Positions 20,767-32,271 of a stretch of 64,000 bases of DNA are shown piece after piece (position 1 is the first letter of the stretch; the number at the start of each line of letters is the position of its first letter). The notes below the pieces were generated by a model that was not told where the DNA came from, ran no database searches, and worked only from the letters and a program-made list of their open reading frames with translations. Source of the DNA: Glebionis coronaria (lineage: Eukaryota; Streptophyta; Magnoliopsida; Asterales; Asteraceae); the NCBI GenBank assembly GCA_025667525.1, contig CM046882.1, forward strand, positions 216,302,592 to 216,366,591, read 5' to 3'. The translations under genes were made by a program, and so were the position numbers.

Positions 20767-23700
20767 ATTGCTCTACCTATTGTTGGAAAAAATTGTCCAA
20801 AATAGACATTTTCCTTTATTAAAAGAAGAAATGACATGTTTTGAAAAATATTTACAACTTTCATTCGAGCTTTATGTACACACCCGTGTCGTTATTGAGC
20901 GACATTTCTAGGCACGTCCATATTATCGATACTGAAGACATATCGAGAAAAATAATTTTGGATTTTGAAAGATTTTTAATTTTGTGTTTTGTTTTTATAT
21001 GTTTTATATTTTTGTATTTTGCTTTTTCAAAGGTATTTACAAGTAGATGTTTGATAGATAAATGAAGCAGGAACCTTTGCCAGAACCTCCAGGTCTGCTG
21101 GAGTCAAACATCTCATACCAATTTGCCTAACGAGGTACTCAAACCTATCTTTTGACAGAGCTTTAGTAAACAAGTCGGCTAATTGGTAATCCGTTCCAAC
21201 AAAGTATAGTTCAACGATACCTCTTTCAACTTGTTCTTTTATGAAGTGGTATCTGACATCGATGTGCTTCGTGCGTGAATGCTGTATCGGATTGCAGGAG
21301 ATGGCTATGGCCGACTTTGAGTCACAGTACATAGGTACTTTGTCAAAGTGGAAACCTTAGTCCATGAGTTGTGTTCTGATCCAAAGAACTTGAGCACAAG
21401 ACGCAGATAGAGACACATACTCCGCTTCAGCTGATGAAAGTGACGCGCAATCCAGCTTCTTGGAAGACCATCCCACAAGCTTATCTTGACCTAGAAATTG
21501 TGCACCACCAGAAGTACTTTTTCGTGTATAAAGACACCCTGCGTGATCAGAATCTGAATAGGCCGTTAGAAAGAAACCGGTTTCCCTCGGATACCAGAGT
21601 CCCAAATGAATGGTATTCTTGAGGTACCGAAAGATCCGTTTAACCTCCTTGAGGTGCTTTTCAGTGGGGTCGTGCTTGATATCATGCACAATAATACGTA
21701 GCATCTTAAATATCAGGTGTACTTGCTGTCAAGTACATGAGGGAACCAATCATGAAACGATATCTCGTTTGATCTATGGCATTTCCCTCCAAGTCAGCAT
21801 CTAGCAATGTGGTTGATAATGGTGTCCCAACGGGGTCACATGAAGTCATACCATGCTTTTTGATTATCTCTTGACAATACTTAGCTTGGTTTATAAAGAT
21901 ACCACTTGGGGATTGGTGAACTTGAATTCCTAGAAAGAATTTTAGTTCGCCCATCATTGACATTTCAAATTTGTTGTGCATGACTTTTTCAAACCATTAT
22001 GAAAGTTTTGGGTTCATAGACCCGAAAATAATGTCATCAACATAAATCTGCACAAGCAAAATGTCATCCCCATACTTATAAGTGAACAGAGTTAGATCAA
22101 TGAAACCTTTTAAAGAACCTTTAGATACCAGAAATTTCGAGAGCTCGTCGTACCACGCCCTTGGAGCTTGCTTGAGTCCATAAAGTGCTTTATGGAGACG
22201 ATACACCTTGTCAGGATAATGAGGATTGACGAATCCTTCCGGCTGCATGACATAGACTTCTACCTTCAAGGGACCGTTAAGAAATGTTGTCTTTACGTCC
22301 ATTTGATAGACAGTGAATCCCTTATGTGCAGCATAAGAAAGGAAAATCCTGACCGCTTCTATACGAGCAACTGGTGCGAATGATTCGTCAAAATCAATTC
22401 CCTCTTTCTGGCCATACCCCTTAGCCACTAGCCTAGCTTTATTCTTGATGATCGTGTTTTCTTCATCCATCTTGTTTTTCCAGATCCAACGAAGATTTAA
22501 CGAAATCACATCGTATGGTCTGTCAACAAGTTCATCCATCATCGATTCGATCCAAGCATGATCAGCCATGGCTTCTTTGATGTTTTTCCGTTCAGCAGTA
22601 CTCACGACGAGTGCAAACATACAAACATCGCCATCGGTGGCTAGTTGTCATCTTGTACGAACAGGTTGTGAAGGGTTTCCAATTACCTGAACCAAAGGAT
22701 GTTCTCGGGTCCAATGATGTGTCGAAGGATGTCGTTGGTAGAACGTATTCATATTTGACGGATCAACATGGCGAGTAGAAGACTCTCAAGTTTCGTGTAC
22801 CGGTGTACCGAATGGGTTGTGAGAATCGTCATCGTCATTTAATGCATAGTCTGCTTGATTAGTGCTCTCTAGAGCAATGACAATAGTTGTGGATGTTGTA
22901 GGATCGATTGATGAAGTGATAGTCTGAGGAGGTAAATCTGCAGCAACCCGTGTTGAAGTAGATGAAGTTGTATCCTTTTGTTGACGATGATCGGTATCAT
23001 CATTCTTATCATGAGTGACAGCAGAAGACTTTGATACAACTTTTTTTCCCCCTTGAAATATTCATCATAAATTGGTCCATATAACATTTCCAACTCTTCA
23101 AATGTCGTGTCCACCGTCATATCTGGTCTAGGAACATGTTCATGAACCAGCTTTGAACTTGACGGTTCATTGTTGTGGTCTTGAGTGCCGAGTTCTGTGC
23201 GGTTGTGTACAAAAGTATTTTATCGTTGTGGATCAGGACTTAAACTATTTTGTTCAAGTGCCATTTCTTGTATTTCATCAAATAGGATATGAATAGTCTC
23301 AACTATCAATTTTATTCTCTTGTTGTAAACTCTATATCACTTAGATTGAGTTGCATATCCCAAAAGAATGGATGCATCACCTTTTTCTTTCATCTTGTCC
23401 AAGTTTTCACCATCCGGTATAATATAACAAGTACATCCAAAAATGTGAAGGTGTTTGAGTGAAGGTTTTCGATCATGAATTATGTGATATGGTGTCTTTT
23501 CGTGTCTAAGTATAATTAAGGATCGATTTTGTGTGTAGCATGCGGTTGACACGGCTTTGACCCAAAAGTATAATGGTAGTTTTGAAGCGGATAATAGTGT
23601 TCGAGCAGCCTCAACTAAAGTACGGTTTCGTCTTTCAACAACGCCGTTTTGTTCGGATGTTCGAGCAATAGATGTTTCATGTTCAATCCCTTCGGCTTCA

Positions 23701-25169
23701 AAATAATTCTTCGGAGTTGAATTCAAGAATTTTGTGCCTCTGTCAGTACGTACCACTCTTACTTGAGCTTGAAGACCACGTTGTATCAACTTAAGGAAGT
23801 TAATGAGAACCTCAGGTGTTTCATCCTTGGACCTCAAGAAGTGAGTCCATGTGTACCTTGAGTAGTCATCGATAATTACCATAACGTATTTCTTCCCATT
23901 GATTCTTTGAACACGCATGGGTCCACACAAATCGATATGAAGAAGATCTAAGTGTCCTTTTGAGCTTGGTGTAGTATTTGTCTTGAAACTACTCCGTTTA
24001 GCTTTGCAAAGCTCACAAGAAGAACAAAGATGATCCTTGATGAATTTCAAGCTTGGAAGGCCTCTCACAATATCTTTCTTGGAAAGCAAGTTGATGGTAT
24101 CAAAACTGAGATGAGATAAACGTTGATGCCATAACCATGCCTGAGTCGTTGAAGCTTTAGCCATGAAGCAAATTGGAGTTGTAGAAGATGTGTCTTGAAG
24201 TGAAATTGTGTAAAGATCAGTACCCCGTGAACCGGTAAGTAAGTCATTCCCATTATAATCACGAACAAAACATGTCTTTTTTCTGAAAGCAACCTCCAAA
24301 TCTGCATCAAAGATTTGACCAACCGAGAAAAGATTGTGATTGAGCCCTTCGACGTAGTATACCTTTTTTTATCATGATATTCCCTTGAACCAAATCTCCA
24401 TATCCTAGGATCGGTGCAAACTGATCATTTCCGAATCGGACCGTACCCATGAACTTCTCCACGAAGTTAATTAGAAGCTTGGGATTCCCTGTCATGTGCT
24501 TCGTGCATCCGGAGTCCAGTATGAAAAGAATTATTTGTATCACCTGTAGAAGAGTTAGAACACGATGGAGCATTTGCTAAATTGGATACCACATTAGTTG
24601 TGATTTCAGAATCATTAGTGTCCTTAGCAACATTCAAAGGCATACTAACACTCGTTGTCACATTTTCTGTCCTAACTTTAGGCATCTATTTATATCCTGG
24701 AGGACATTGATTAGCAAACCACCATTTCCACGACTTGCTAGCAGACTCATATAATTCGCTAATTCTGCTTCTAGTGGTCTTAGTGGTGGAGTCTGATCAA
24801 TACTTTTCTCAGGGGTGGTTACACCAGGATGGTTCACTTTGCGTTTGGGTTTTCTAGCACTAATAGGCATCGTAGTTTGCTTCTTAGTTCTAGTAGCTAC
24901 ATTTTTGACATTATTCGAAACACACATAGCATGATTGGCATTAGCACACTTTCCACATTTCACACAAACAAACTTAACATTCAAAGTATTCAAAGTCGAA
25001 TCATTCAAATCGTAATTACACGCGATTTCAGACGTTTTATTCTTAGAAACATTGAAAATCCTAGAGTGGTCTTCTACTTTCTTCATCTTCCCTTGACTTT
25101 TGTTTTGTCAAACTTTTTCATTCATGCGAGTGCTCTTAAGCTGAGGCCAGCTAACACTAGCAGTGGCGA
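20767..25169 (-). mobile_element. Element D (left part): Sirevirus-like copia relic, host of B, E and G
   Basis: Minus-strand copia pol sequence is bounded by B's LTR end on the left and E's LTR start on the right. The coding sequence interrupted at 25169 resumes at 55183 in the same sense, with GGCGA duplicated at both points. No LTR of D is visible. 20767-21026 is non-coding sequence downstream of RNase H, with weak similarity to the corresponding part of F (42500-42776). Confidence 0.8.
21027..25169 (-). pseudogene. pol: Broken gag-pol of element D
   Basis: From the 5' side: a gag-to-protease spacer with KFVCVKCGKC near 24960; protease with LDSGCTKHMTG (about 24510), the Sirevirus-type DSGC active site; GAG-pre-integrase with WHQRLSHLSF and CSSCELCK; integrase core with LLHIDLCGP, VVRTDRGTKF and NGVVERRNRTLVEAAR supplying D, D and E (23337-24299); RT with [12 protein letters not shown] and IYVDDIIFG (21997-22620); and RNase H with YSDSDHAGC, SSAEAEYVS and YCDSKSAI (21060-21600). 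Stops or frameshifts separate the blocks near 24660, 24307, 23337, 21990, 21705 and 21345, and the integrase-RT linker (22621-23336) is eroded. It is decayed more than F, as expected of the oldest element. Confidence 0.88.
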
Positions 25170-26165
25170 TGATATGAGTGTTTTTACTCATATCATTTGT
25201 AGCTAGAAACAATGAATTATTGCATGATTTATATCATATACACCTTGGAAATGCATGTTTCTTGTTTTCATGTGTGTAGGTACCAAGTTCACGAAAACCG
25301 ATAAAAACCGACACGAGAATGAAGAAAAAGATCGACGAAGCCAAAAATCTAGCTCGACAATAGTGGATTTAATAAAAATGCAAATTTATGGGCCAAGTGG
25401 GTCCCACATGGATTTATTGGGCCTGAAAAGCCCATTATTGATTCAAGTTTATAAAGTTGGACTTTTTAAAAAGTCCAATAAGCCCAAAAGGGGACTTTTA
25501 TTCATGGTTTGGAGTACATTTGGGCTTAAGCCCAATATTGAAATATGAAGGAAACGAATGATGGGCTTTAGGGTTTCAGTTAAAATTTTCCATAATAAAT
25601 AATTCTTACTCGTTTTCTTAATTGTGTTTTGTCACACACACGCATTTACAAACCGTTGGTGTATCCACACGTCACACACAACTTTTTTCCCATTCCCATT
25701 AAATAAACAAAACTTACCCCACTTACTTTTATTATTGTCGATACAAACAAGGTGAATTCACTCACCTTTCTTCCCCAATATTTCTCCTTCACCATAAACC
25801 TGTAAATATTTACTGTTCAAAAACCTAGCAAGTAAAAAAATATCGATTATATTTGGGGCTTTCTGGTTATTTAATTAATTCACACCTAGGGGAATAAAAC
25901 CCCCTTGGTTTAAGGAAGAGAAGAGAAGGATATAGGGTGCTACGTGGCCAATTTTGTTTGGATGCTACACCTCATCAGCCCATATCCACCAATCACAGCC
26001 TTGAAAAGAAACACAACTAGCACACGGATGCCACGTTGGCAATCTGTGTGCTATTTGGGATCATCTCAGCCCTTAGATTGAAGAAAGAGAAAAGGAGTGA
26101 AGATCAAAGGCTACAAATCATAAGGAATATCCTACTGAAGATGCGAATATCCGTTCAAGGATGCC

Positions 26166-26192
26166 TTTGGGGGGGCTATAAATACCCCCAAA
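26166..26192 (+). promoter_or_regulatory. Promoter core of E LTR: TATA box inside an inverted repeat
   Basis: TTTGGGGG at 26166-26173 and CCCCCAAA at 26185-26192 flank TATAAATA. Transcription would start about 25-30 bp downstream. The 3' LTR has the same arrangement with the G run grown from 7 to 13 (53038-53050). Confidence 0.7.
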
Positions 26193-27558
26193 TTTCTTGT
26201 GTAAATCATCCTTTTCTTTACTTTAATATTATGCTGTAGAAATAGTTTTAGGATTGTTATTGTATTTCTGTTCAAGCTTTGTATTTATCTTTGAATATTA
26301 ATAAAATTTCAGTCAAGTTATTTACATACGAGTCTCTTTAATTTACTGTTTTTATGCTTTTATTGATTTACAATTGAATCTGATAACTATTTACATTAAT
26401 AATATTTGAAGTAATAAGTTTAGACTAATTAATAGTCTAAGCTTATTATTGGAAGTAAAAATTGGATAACATTTTTCCCCACTGGAAAAGTGAATAATAT
26501 ATGCTCGGTTTGATGATGATTGATTGGGGTTTCGTTTGATGATGTAATGGTGAATGGTGGATCGAGTTTCGGATCATAAGGTTGTTTAGCACAACCTTCG
26601 GCACAACGGTTATCCCAAAAGGTTCTATTTATCTTCCATTTTTACATGTTTTTAGTTAAATATCATGTTATGACAATTGCTTATGAATGCTTGTTATATC
26701 TGCTTTAGGTTAGTTTGGATTAATGTTATTAAATCATTATCTGTTAGTTAATTTTGCAAGATTTTATTCAGTCGTTTCTGCTATTATTGTTGCTAATTTG
26801 CCCATAGGATGCTGCTGTTTTGGTGTATTCAATTGTTAAAGATGAATTTGAATGTATGCTGGAAATATAAGCCTTATTAATTTATTCTGTATGATCACTT
26901 AATAGGTTGCTGTTAGATTTCGTTAAGTTGTTGCTTCTTGCTTGTTGGTCTAAGCTGTTTAGGTTATTATTCTGAGTATGGTGTTTAGGGATTTGCTTAG
27001 TTTGATTTTGCTACGATTAACGAGATTGAGAGTCTGCTAGCTTTGAGGGACTGCTTGTTTCTTTGTATTTCAGTCAGATTTATAGCCGCATAGGTGACTG
27101 CTTGGATTTTGAGATACGATTTAGACTGCTAAGTTTGATTTGGTTTGTTGTTCTTTCTGTTTGTTTGAGAAGTAAGTCAGAGCTGCTACGGTTTTACTTG
27201 TTAGAATTTTCATTCCGCACAAACAGGATTGATAGTTCTGATAAGTTTGCTTAATTTGTGTTGCTGACTGATTGTGTTAATGCTATCTGATTATCCTGAT
27301 CTGAGGATTTTGTTAAACTGATTTGAATGCTGATTTTTCTGCATATCTGTTAGTTTGTTTACTGAGTTTTAATCGTTAATTGATTTAATGTGATATATTG
27401 CAATTTAGTTCAAAAACTGCTTATCAGTTCAATTAACTGATAATCTCAATAAGCTTTTGTCCTCATAGCTTGAAGCTAATAAGCTCACAAAAAGTCACTC
27501 CTGTGACTGGGAATTTGTTTATGTAATAAAAGGTTTTAATTCCAAAAATATTGTCATT

Positions 27559-27625
27559 GGGGGGGTTCGAACTCGAGACTTCCCCTTCGCCTGTTCAACG
27601 TGATAACCAACTGGGCTACACGCCC
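27559..27625 (-). other. tRNA-like sequence antisense in the E 5' LTR
   Basis: The minus strand reads GGGCGTGTAGCCCAGTTGG (good A box) and, after an anticodon-arm-sized gap, GAGTTCGAACCC (B box). Acceptor and T stems do not pair fully, so it is probably a tRNA-derived relic. The same sequence is in the 3' LTR at 54435-54500. Confidence 0.6.
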
Positions 27626-28314
27626 TTTTGATTTTAATGTCTCTTATTTCTTTAATATAGAATGAATTAGTTTGCAGCTCTTGTTTTGAGTTTAAGTTTA
27701 ATTTGTCACGTTTATTTTTATTAATTTCCTTTATATTTTAATTAGAGTAATTTCTCTAAAATAAGTAGTTTAAATAATATATAATAAAATAAAAATAAAA
27801 ATATGTTTTATTTTAAAAAGTTTAATTAGTTTAATAGATTTTAACAATTTTTAGATTTAAATAAATATAGTTTTTATTAGATTTGTTTTAAAGTAAATTT
27901 TAATAATAAAGTAAATTAGTGTAAAAGTTTTTTTTCATAAAGTAGAATTATTATTTTTAATTAGTTTAATTTTTAAATAGTCTTTATTTTAATTAAATAA
28001 TTGTTAGATTTATTTTATATAGGCGGGGTTAACGATTCATGCACTTTAGGGTAACCTTAAATAGTTTAAAATTTGTAGATTTTAATTGTAGCTTAAAAAA
28101 CCGAAAATCAATTCAAATCAATTGTCAAAATCAAAGCAAAACGTCTCAAATTCATAAGATCTTCGTGTACAACGAACTTGGTTCATCCACGTGTTTAATT
28201 GAATCCGTCTTTGGTAATATTGGACTATTACTTTTTCCTAAAGGTAATTTTATAATTTACCCTATAACGTATCCAAATAATTCACATATACACATCCACA
28301 CACATCAAAAATTT

Positions 28315-28334
28315 TGGCGCCGCTGCCGGGGATC
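28315..28334 (+). promoter_or_regulatory. PBS of element E (tRNA-Asp)
   Basis: TGGCGCCGCTGCCGGGGATC matches the complement of the plant tRNA-Asp(GUC) 3' end at 19 of 20 positions. It lies seven bases from the LTR end. Confidence 0.88.
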
Positions 28335-28983
28335 TTGTGTACGATTCGCTTTTGTGGAGATTTGTTGATCGTGGATTTGAAGACCCTTTCCGTCCTCGGA
28401 AAGTTTGTTATTTTTTCTATTAAGTAGTATGTATCGTTTTTCTCGTTTTTTGTGAATAATATATTGTATTACGTAGAACAATAATTTTAAATACTTTTCA
28501 AATAAGCCTTAGTTGGGATTTCATCACCTAGCTATTGTATTCGAACCCAAAACAAAAATAAAGGCAAAATAGATAAATACTAATAAGAAGTTTGAACTCG
28601 ATTTATACAAACTATAAGGTGGGTATAAGGCGACGTGCTATAAAAGGCCGTCTAAGGAAAAAGGTTTTTAAGTGCTTTGTGCCACCTCGTTTCCCCGCTT
28701 GCTTGTGCGTATATTAAGAGGGACAACCTATTATTGGTTTGCCGACTCAAGTAGTAATAAATCTTATTTTTTGTTGTTTACTTATTGAACCTCGAGACGT
28801 TTAGGTTTTCACCTATCGTTTCAAAGTAGACTGAGGGTAATTTACTTCCATAGTAGTTATCCTTATTCCTTGTTTTTTATCGATCATTATTGATTGAGCA
28901 ATACCAAATAAAATACCAAAAATAATCTTCTTTCTTGTCTAACTTCTTTTCTTCAATCCTCTAAATCCTCGTCTTTGTAGTGT
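28335..28983 (+). promoter_or_regulatory. 5' leader of element E
   Basis: About 650 bp, non-coding. 28609-28710 contains ACTATAAGGTGGGTATAAGG, then CTAAGGAAAAAGG, TTAAGTGCTT and CCTCGTTTCCCCGCTT. This block is shared with the leaders of A and G while the sequence around it has diverged. Confidence 0.7.
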
Positions 28984-31935
28984 ATGCAATTACGTTCTTC
29001 TCGTCTTGTGATTGATTTTAATAGGCTTGAAAATATTCCTCGTAGAAATAAAAATCGTCAACAACGAATAATGGAACCCGAGATTCCACCTATTGTTGTA
29101 GAGATGGTCGATAACCGTACAATGGAGGAATTGCTCCGTGCACCCATCGAAGGGTATGGGGAAGCAATCGTTGTGCCGGCTATTTTGGCGGATCATTTTG
29201 AGATTAAGACGGGTCTTTTATCGCTCATTCGTGCCGACCAATTTCGTGGCAATGAGACCGATAGTCCGCATTCTCACATTCGGAATTTTAATCGAATTAC
29301 CTCGACTCTCAAGTTTAGAGATGTGCCGAATGACGTGATTAAGCTCATGCTTTTTCCGTACTCGCTCGAGGGTAATGCTAAGATTTGGTATGAGAAAGAA
29401 CCACCGGGTTCGATTTTAACTTGGGATGATTTAGTGTCAAAGTTCATGAATTACTTCTTTCCACCTTCTAAGACAACACATTTTAAGAACGAGATCACCA
29501 GATTTGAACAAAAAGTGCATGAATCGTTTGGGGTTGCTTGGGAAAGATTTAAGTATTTGTTGAGACAATGTCCAAACCACGGTTTCTCGGAATTGCATCA
29601 AATTAATACTTTTTATAATGGGCTTAATATGATTGAACAAGATTCTTTAAATGCCGCCGCGGGTGGTAATCTTTTAAGAAAAACACCGAGAGACGCGTGG
29701 AGAATAATTGAGGATAAATCTAGAGCACAATATTCACGAAACACACCGGTTGTTTCCAATGTGAATTCATCTAATCACGAGATTGCTAGATTGGACTCTA
29801 AGATTGACACGATTTTGAATGAGATTAGGAAGAATCCTCATGGATCGATTAATATGATTGGGAATGTTTGTGTATCATGTGGTGGAGCACATCCTAATTA
29901 TGCTTGTTTAAACGCGGGGTTTGATCAAGCTAGTGTTTTTGCCGCGACGGGAACTTATGGCTCCAACGGTCAAGTTCCTCGTCAAAATCATGTTGCTCCA
30001 CCGGGTTTTCCACCGGTTCAAAATAGGTACAACAATGGTAATAATGGGAATAATTTTAACCGTGGTAACCAAGGTAATTTTAATCAAGGAAATGGTTTTA
30101 ATGCTAATCAAAACAATCAAGGTTTTCAAGGGAATAATCAAAATGATTTGTCAAGTTACATGAAGTCAAATGAGGCAAATATGAAAGCTTTGCAAAATAA
30201 CATTCAAGGACAAATGGCAACTTTGAAAAATGAGTTTCAAAATACGCTAAAGGGGCAAAATAACAAGATTGAGCTTAATCAACAAAGAATGGAACAAAGA
30301 TTTGAGCAAATGTTTGAGCAAGGTCAAAATCGTTTGCAACAAAGTGTGGAACAAAATCAAAATAAATTGCTTTCTATGTTTGAGGGATTCATGTCTAAAC
30401 CATCTACTTCTTCGGGTTGCTTACCTAGTAATACCATTCCAAACCCGAGGGGAGAGCTTAAGGCTATCACCGCTTATGATAATTTAGAAAGGAAGCTTGA
30501 GCTTATTGTGCCACCTAAAGAAACCTTTTGGAATGTCACCAAGGCTACTTTAAATGTGATTAGTACCTCGGATTTCATTGAACTCTTTCTTAAGAAATAT
30601 AATGATCTGGGTCACTTCTTGATACCTTGTGTTTTCGATGAGCTTGGGGAATACAAAGCTCTAGCCGATCTAGGAGCTAGTATTAATGTTATGCCCCTAG
30701 CCATTTGGAAAACTCTTGACTATTTGCGACTTATGCCCACTCGAATGATCATTGAGCTTGCTAATGGAACCACCACTCGACCGGTTGGTATAGCGGAAAA
30801 TGTCATTGTTAAAGTGGGGGAGTTCGTTTACCTAGCCGATTTTGCTATCATTGATTATGAGCCGAATCCTCGTGCGCCTATAATTTTAGGACGACCATTT
30901 TTGTGTACGGCCGGTGTTTTAGTTGATATGAAAGAAGGGGAGCTTAATTTGTTTCATGGGGATAAACATATGATTTTTAAACCGGAAAAAATTTCAAGAT
31001 TAGTTCCTAAGAAATTGGAAAGTGAAGAACCTAATTTTGTTGAATCATGTTGTAATGTTACCTCATCTATACTCACTCCACACGAGGATGATAAGATTGA
31101 AAAACAAATAGATGATTACTTGAGTGAGCCATTCGATGCTAGTGAGTTTGATAATGAGAATTTTGATCCCGAGAGTGATATTGCTTTAATTGAACAATCT
31201 TTGAAAATGGACTCATTTTCACTCTCTTCTATGGATCATGTTGATGTTCCTAAGGCACAATCTTCAATTGAAGAGCCTTTTATTCCTAACTTCACACCGA
31301 GTGAGGTTAGTGATTATTCGTTGGATAAGTTCATCGATGAACTTTTTGCTATCCTTGATCCACTTCCACGGGGAAGTGAAGACGTTTCCGATCTCGAGAT
31401 CGAACGTGATTCTTGTGTTTTACCTACCATTCTCGAGGAATTCGCCGATGAATTGCCTTCTAATGAGAATGATGATCTTGTATCCGAGTGTGACACACTC
31501 GATACTTTGTCGGAAATTTCTCGTGATGACAAGGATGATGACACTTTTGTGACTTACTCAAATCCTCTAATTGAAGCTTCATTGAACAATAATCCATTGT
31601 TTCAAGAGGATTTTGAGAACATCATACCTCCTACATCTCACAACCTTTGTGATGATGATCTTCTTATGAAGGAGGTTGATGAGGTTTGTGATGATGATCA
31701 CACCTTTTGTGTTGATGAGTATGTCGACTCGGATGGAGAAATTTACATTATTCCCAATCTCCCTCCCACTCGCGTTGATCTTAATGTGCGGGTTTTTCAT
31801 GTGACTCATATTGAGTACCATGACCCATTTGTTCACGTTCCTAAGAGTGAAAAAGTCTACAAAGACATGCAAGTTGAAACCACTATGGTTGAGACTTTTG
31901 TACCACCATTACCATGTGCTTCATATGACTTATGA
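28984..31935 (+). CDS. gag: Gag-protease polyprotein of element E (983 aa, intact)
   Basis: Encodes a capsid/nucleocapsid and an aspartic protease in one unbroken frame. Basic N-terminus (residues 1-30); Athila-type gag core about 45-260, with EELLRAPIEGYGEAIV, FPYSLEGNAKIWY and NAAAGGNLLRKTPRDA; knuckle CVSCGGAHPNYAC (CX2CX3HX4C) near 298; an Asn/Gln/Gly-rich segment about 340-395; a Gln/Glu/Asn-rich helical stretch about 400-470; protease about 540-680 with ALADLGASINVMP as active site and IILGRPFL as the flap-region partner motif; then about 300 residues of very acidic sequence to the stop. The start is the first ATG after the leader. A full-length frame beside near-identical LTRs means recent activity. 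Similar gag-protease-acidic proteins are, as I recall, common in Asteraceae assemblies. Confidence 0.88.
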   Translation: MQLRSSRLVIDFNRLENIPRRNKNRQQRIMEPEIPPIVVEMVDNRTMEELLRAPIEGYGEAIVVPAILADHFEIKTGLLSLIRADQFRGNETDSPHSHIRNFNRITSTLKFRDVPNDVIKLMLFPYSLEGNAKIWYEKEPPGSILTWDDLVSKFMNYFFPPSKTTHFKNEITRFEQKVHESFGVAWERFKYLLRQCPNHGFSELHQINTFYNGLNMIEQDSLNAAAGGNLLRKTPRDAWRIIEDKSRAQYSRNTPVVSNVNSSNHEIARLDSKIDTILNEIRKNPHGSINMIGNVCVSCGGAHPNYACLNAGFDQASVFAATGTYGSNGQVPRQNHVAPPGFPPVQNRYNNGNNGNNFNRGNQGNFNQGNGFNANQNNQGFQGNNQNDLSSYMKSNEANMKALQNNIQGQMATLKNEFQNTLKGQNNKIELNQQRMEQRFEQMFEQGQNRLQQSVEQNQNKLLSMFEGFMSKPSTSSGCLPSNTIPNPRGELKAITAYDNLERKLELIVPPKETFWNVTKATLNVISTSDFIELFLKKYNDLGHFLIPCVFDELGEYKALADLGASINVMPLAIWKTLDYLRLMPTRMIIELANGTTTRPVGIAENVIVKVGEFVYLADFAIIDYEPNPRAPIILGRPFLCTAGVLVDMKEGELNLFHGDKHMIFKPEKISRLVPKKLESEEPNFVESCCNVTSSILTPHEDDKIEKQIDDYLSEPFDASEFDNENFDPESDIALIEQSLKMDSFSLSSMDHVDVPKAQSSIEEPFIPNFTPSEVSDYSLDKFIDELFAILDPLPRGSEDVSDLEIERDSCVLPTILEEFADELPSNENDDLVSECDTLDTLSEISRDDKDDDTFVTYSNPLIEASLNNNPLFQEDFENIIPPTSHNLCDDDLLMKEVDEVCDDDHTFCVDEYVDSDGEIYIIPNLPPTRVDLNVRVFHVTHIEYHDPFVHVPKSEKVYKDMQVETTMVETFVPPLPCASYDL

Positions 31936-32271
31936 TTAGCATGGGGGGACGACACCTTGTTGTCCATTCCTTTCTCCACCGAGGACGAGGTGTTCGACCC
32001 CGGAATCATTGATTTAGGGAAATCTCGGACTTTCACCGATGCAATAATTGAAAGATTTTTCGATCATCTTGGTGCGAGTTTATCTCGTGGAGCATGCTAC
32101 ATCCATACGATTGTTTGTGACTACCATCTCTTGTTAGAGATTCGTGTTGGAGTTTTATCCTTTCGTTTGTCATCCGATAACGAGGATGAGATCTTTGACC
32201 CCGGCATCGTGCTTTATGTTGGATTTTATCCTATTATGCCGGTTTGCACCACTTTCCCTAAGGACCAATGA
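31936..32271 (+). CDS. In-frame 3' extension of the E ORF with repeated FDPGI motif
   Basis: After the TGA at 31933-31935 the same frame stays open for 111 codons to the stop at 32269-32271; the first Met codon in the listed frame is at 31957 (a non-ATG start). It contains EDEVFDPGII and NEDEIFDPGIV about 65 residues apart. Function unknown. It could be a former C-terminus cut off by a stop, a readthrough extension or a relic. Pure chance is unlikely because of the internal repeat. Confidence 0.4.
   Translation, partial: LAWGDDTLLSIPFSTEDEVFDPGIIDLGKSRTFTDAIIERFFDHLGASLSRGACYIHTIVCDYHLLLEIRVGVLSFRLSSDNEDEIFDPGIVLYVGFYPIMPVCTTFPKDQ

Larger units (their letters stand above)
25170..28307 (+). 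repeat. 5' LTR of element E
   Basis: 3,138 bp, TGATATGAG to TCA. The first 26 bp are a perfect inverted repeat (TGATATGAG, eight-base loop, CTCATATCA). TATAAATA at 26177-26184 lies between complementary arms TTTGGGGG and CCCCCAAA. An antisense tRNA-like sequence is at 27559-27625. The last 1.5 kb is very AT-rich. Frames of 60-110 codons occur in both copies but look non-coding. Confidence 0.92.

Noticed and set aside
27559..27625. A functional tRNA gene
   Set aside because: A and B boxes are good but acceptor and T stems do not pair well and there is no clear anticodon loop.
25255..28368. Frames of 60-110 codons in the E LTR, repeated at 52124-55232
   Set aside because: They are duplicated only because LTRs are duplicated, lack known motifs, and some are altered by single-base differences between the two LTRs.
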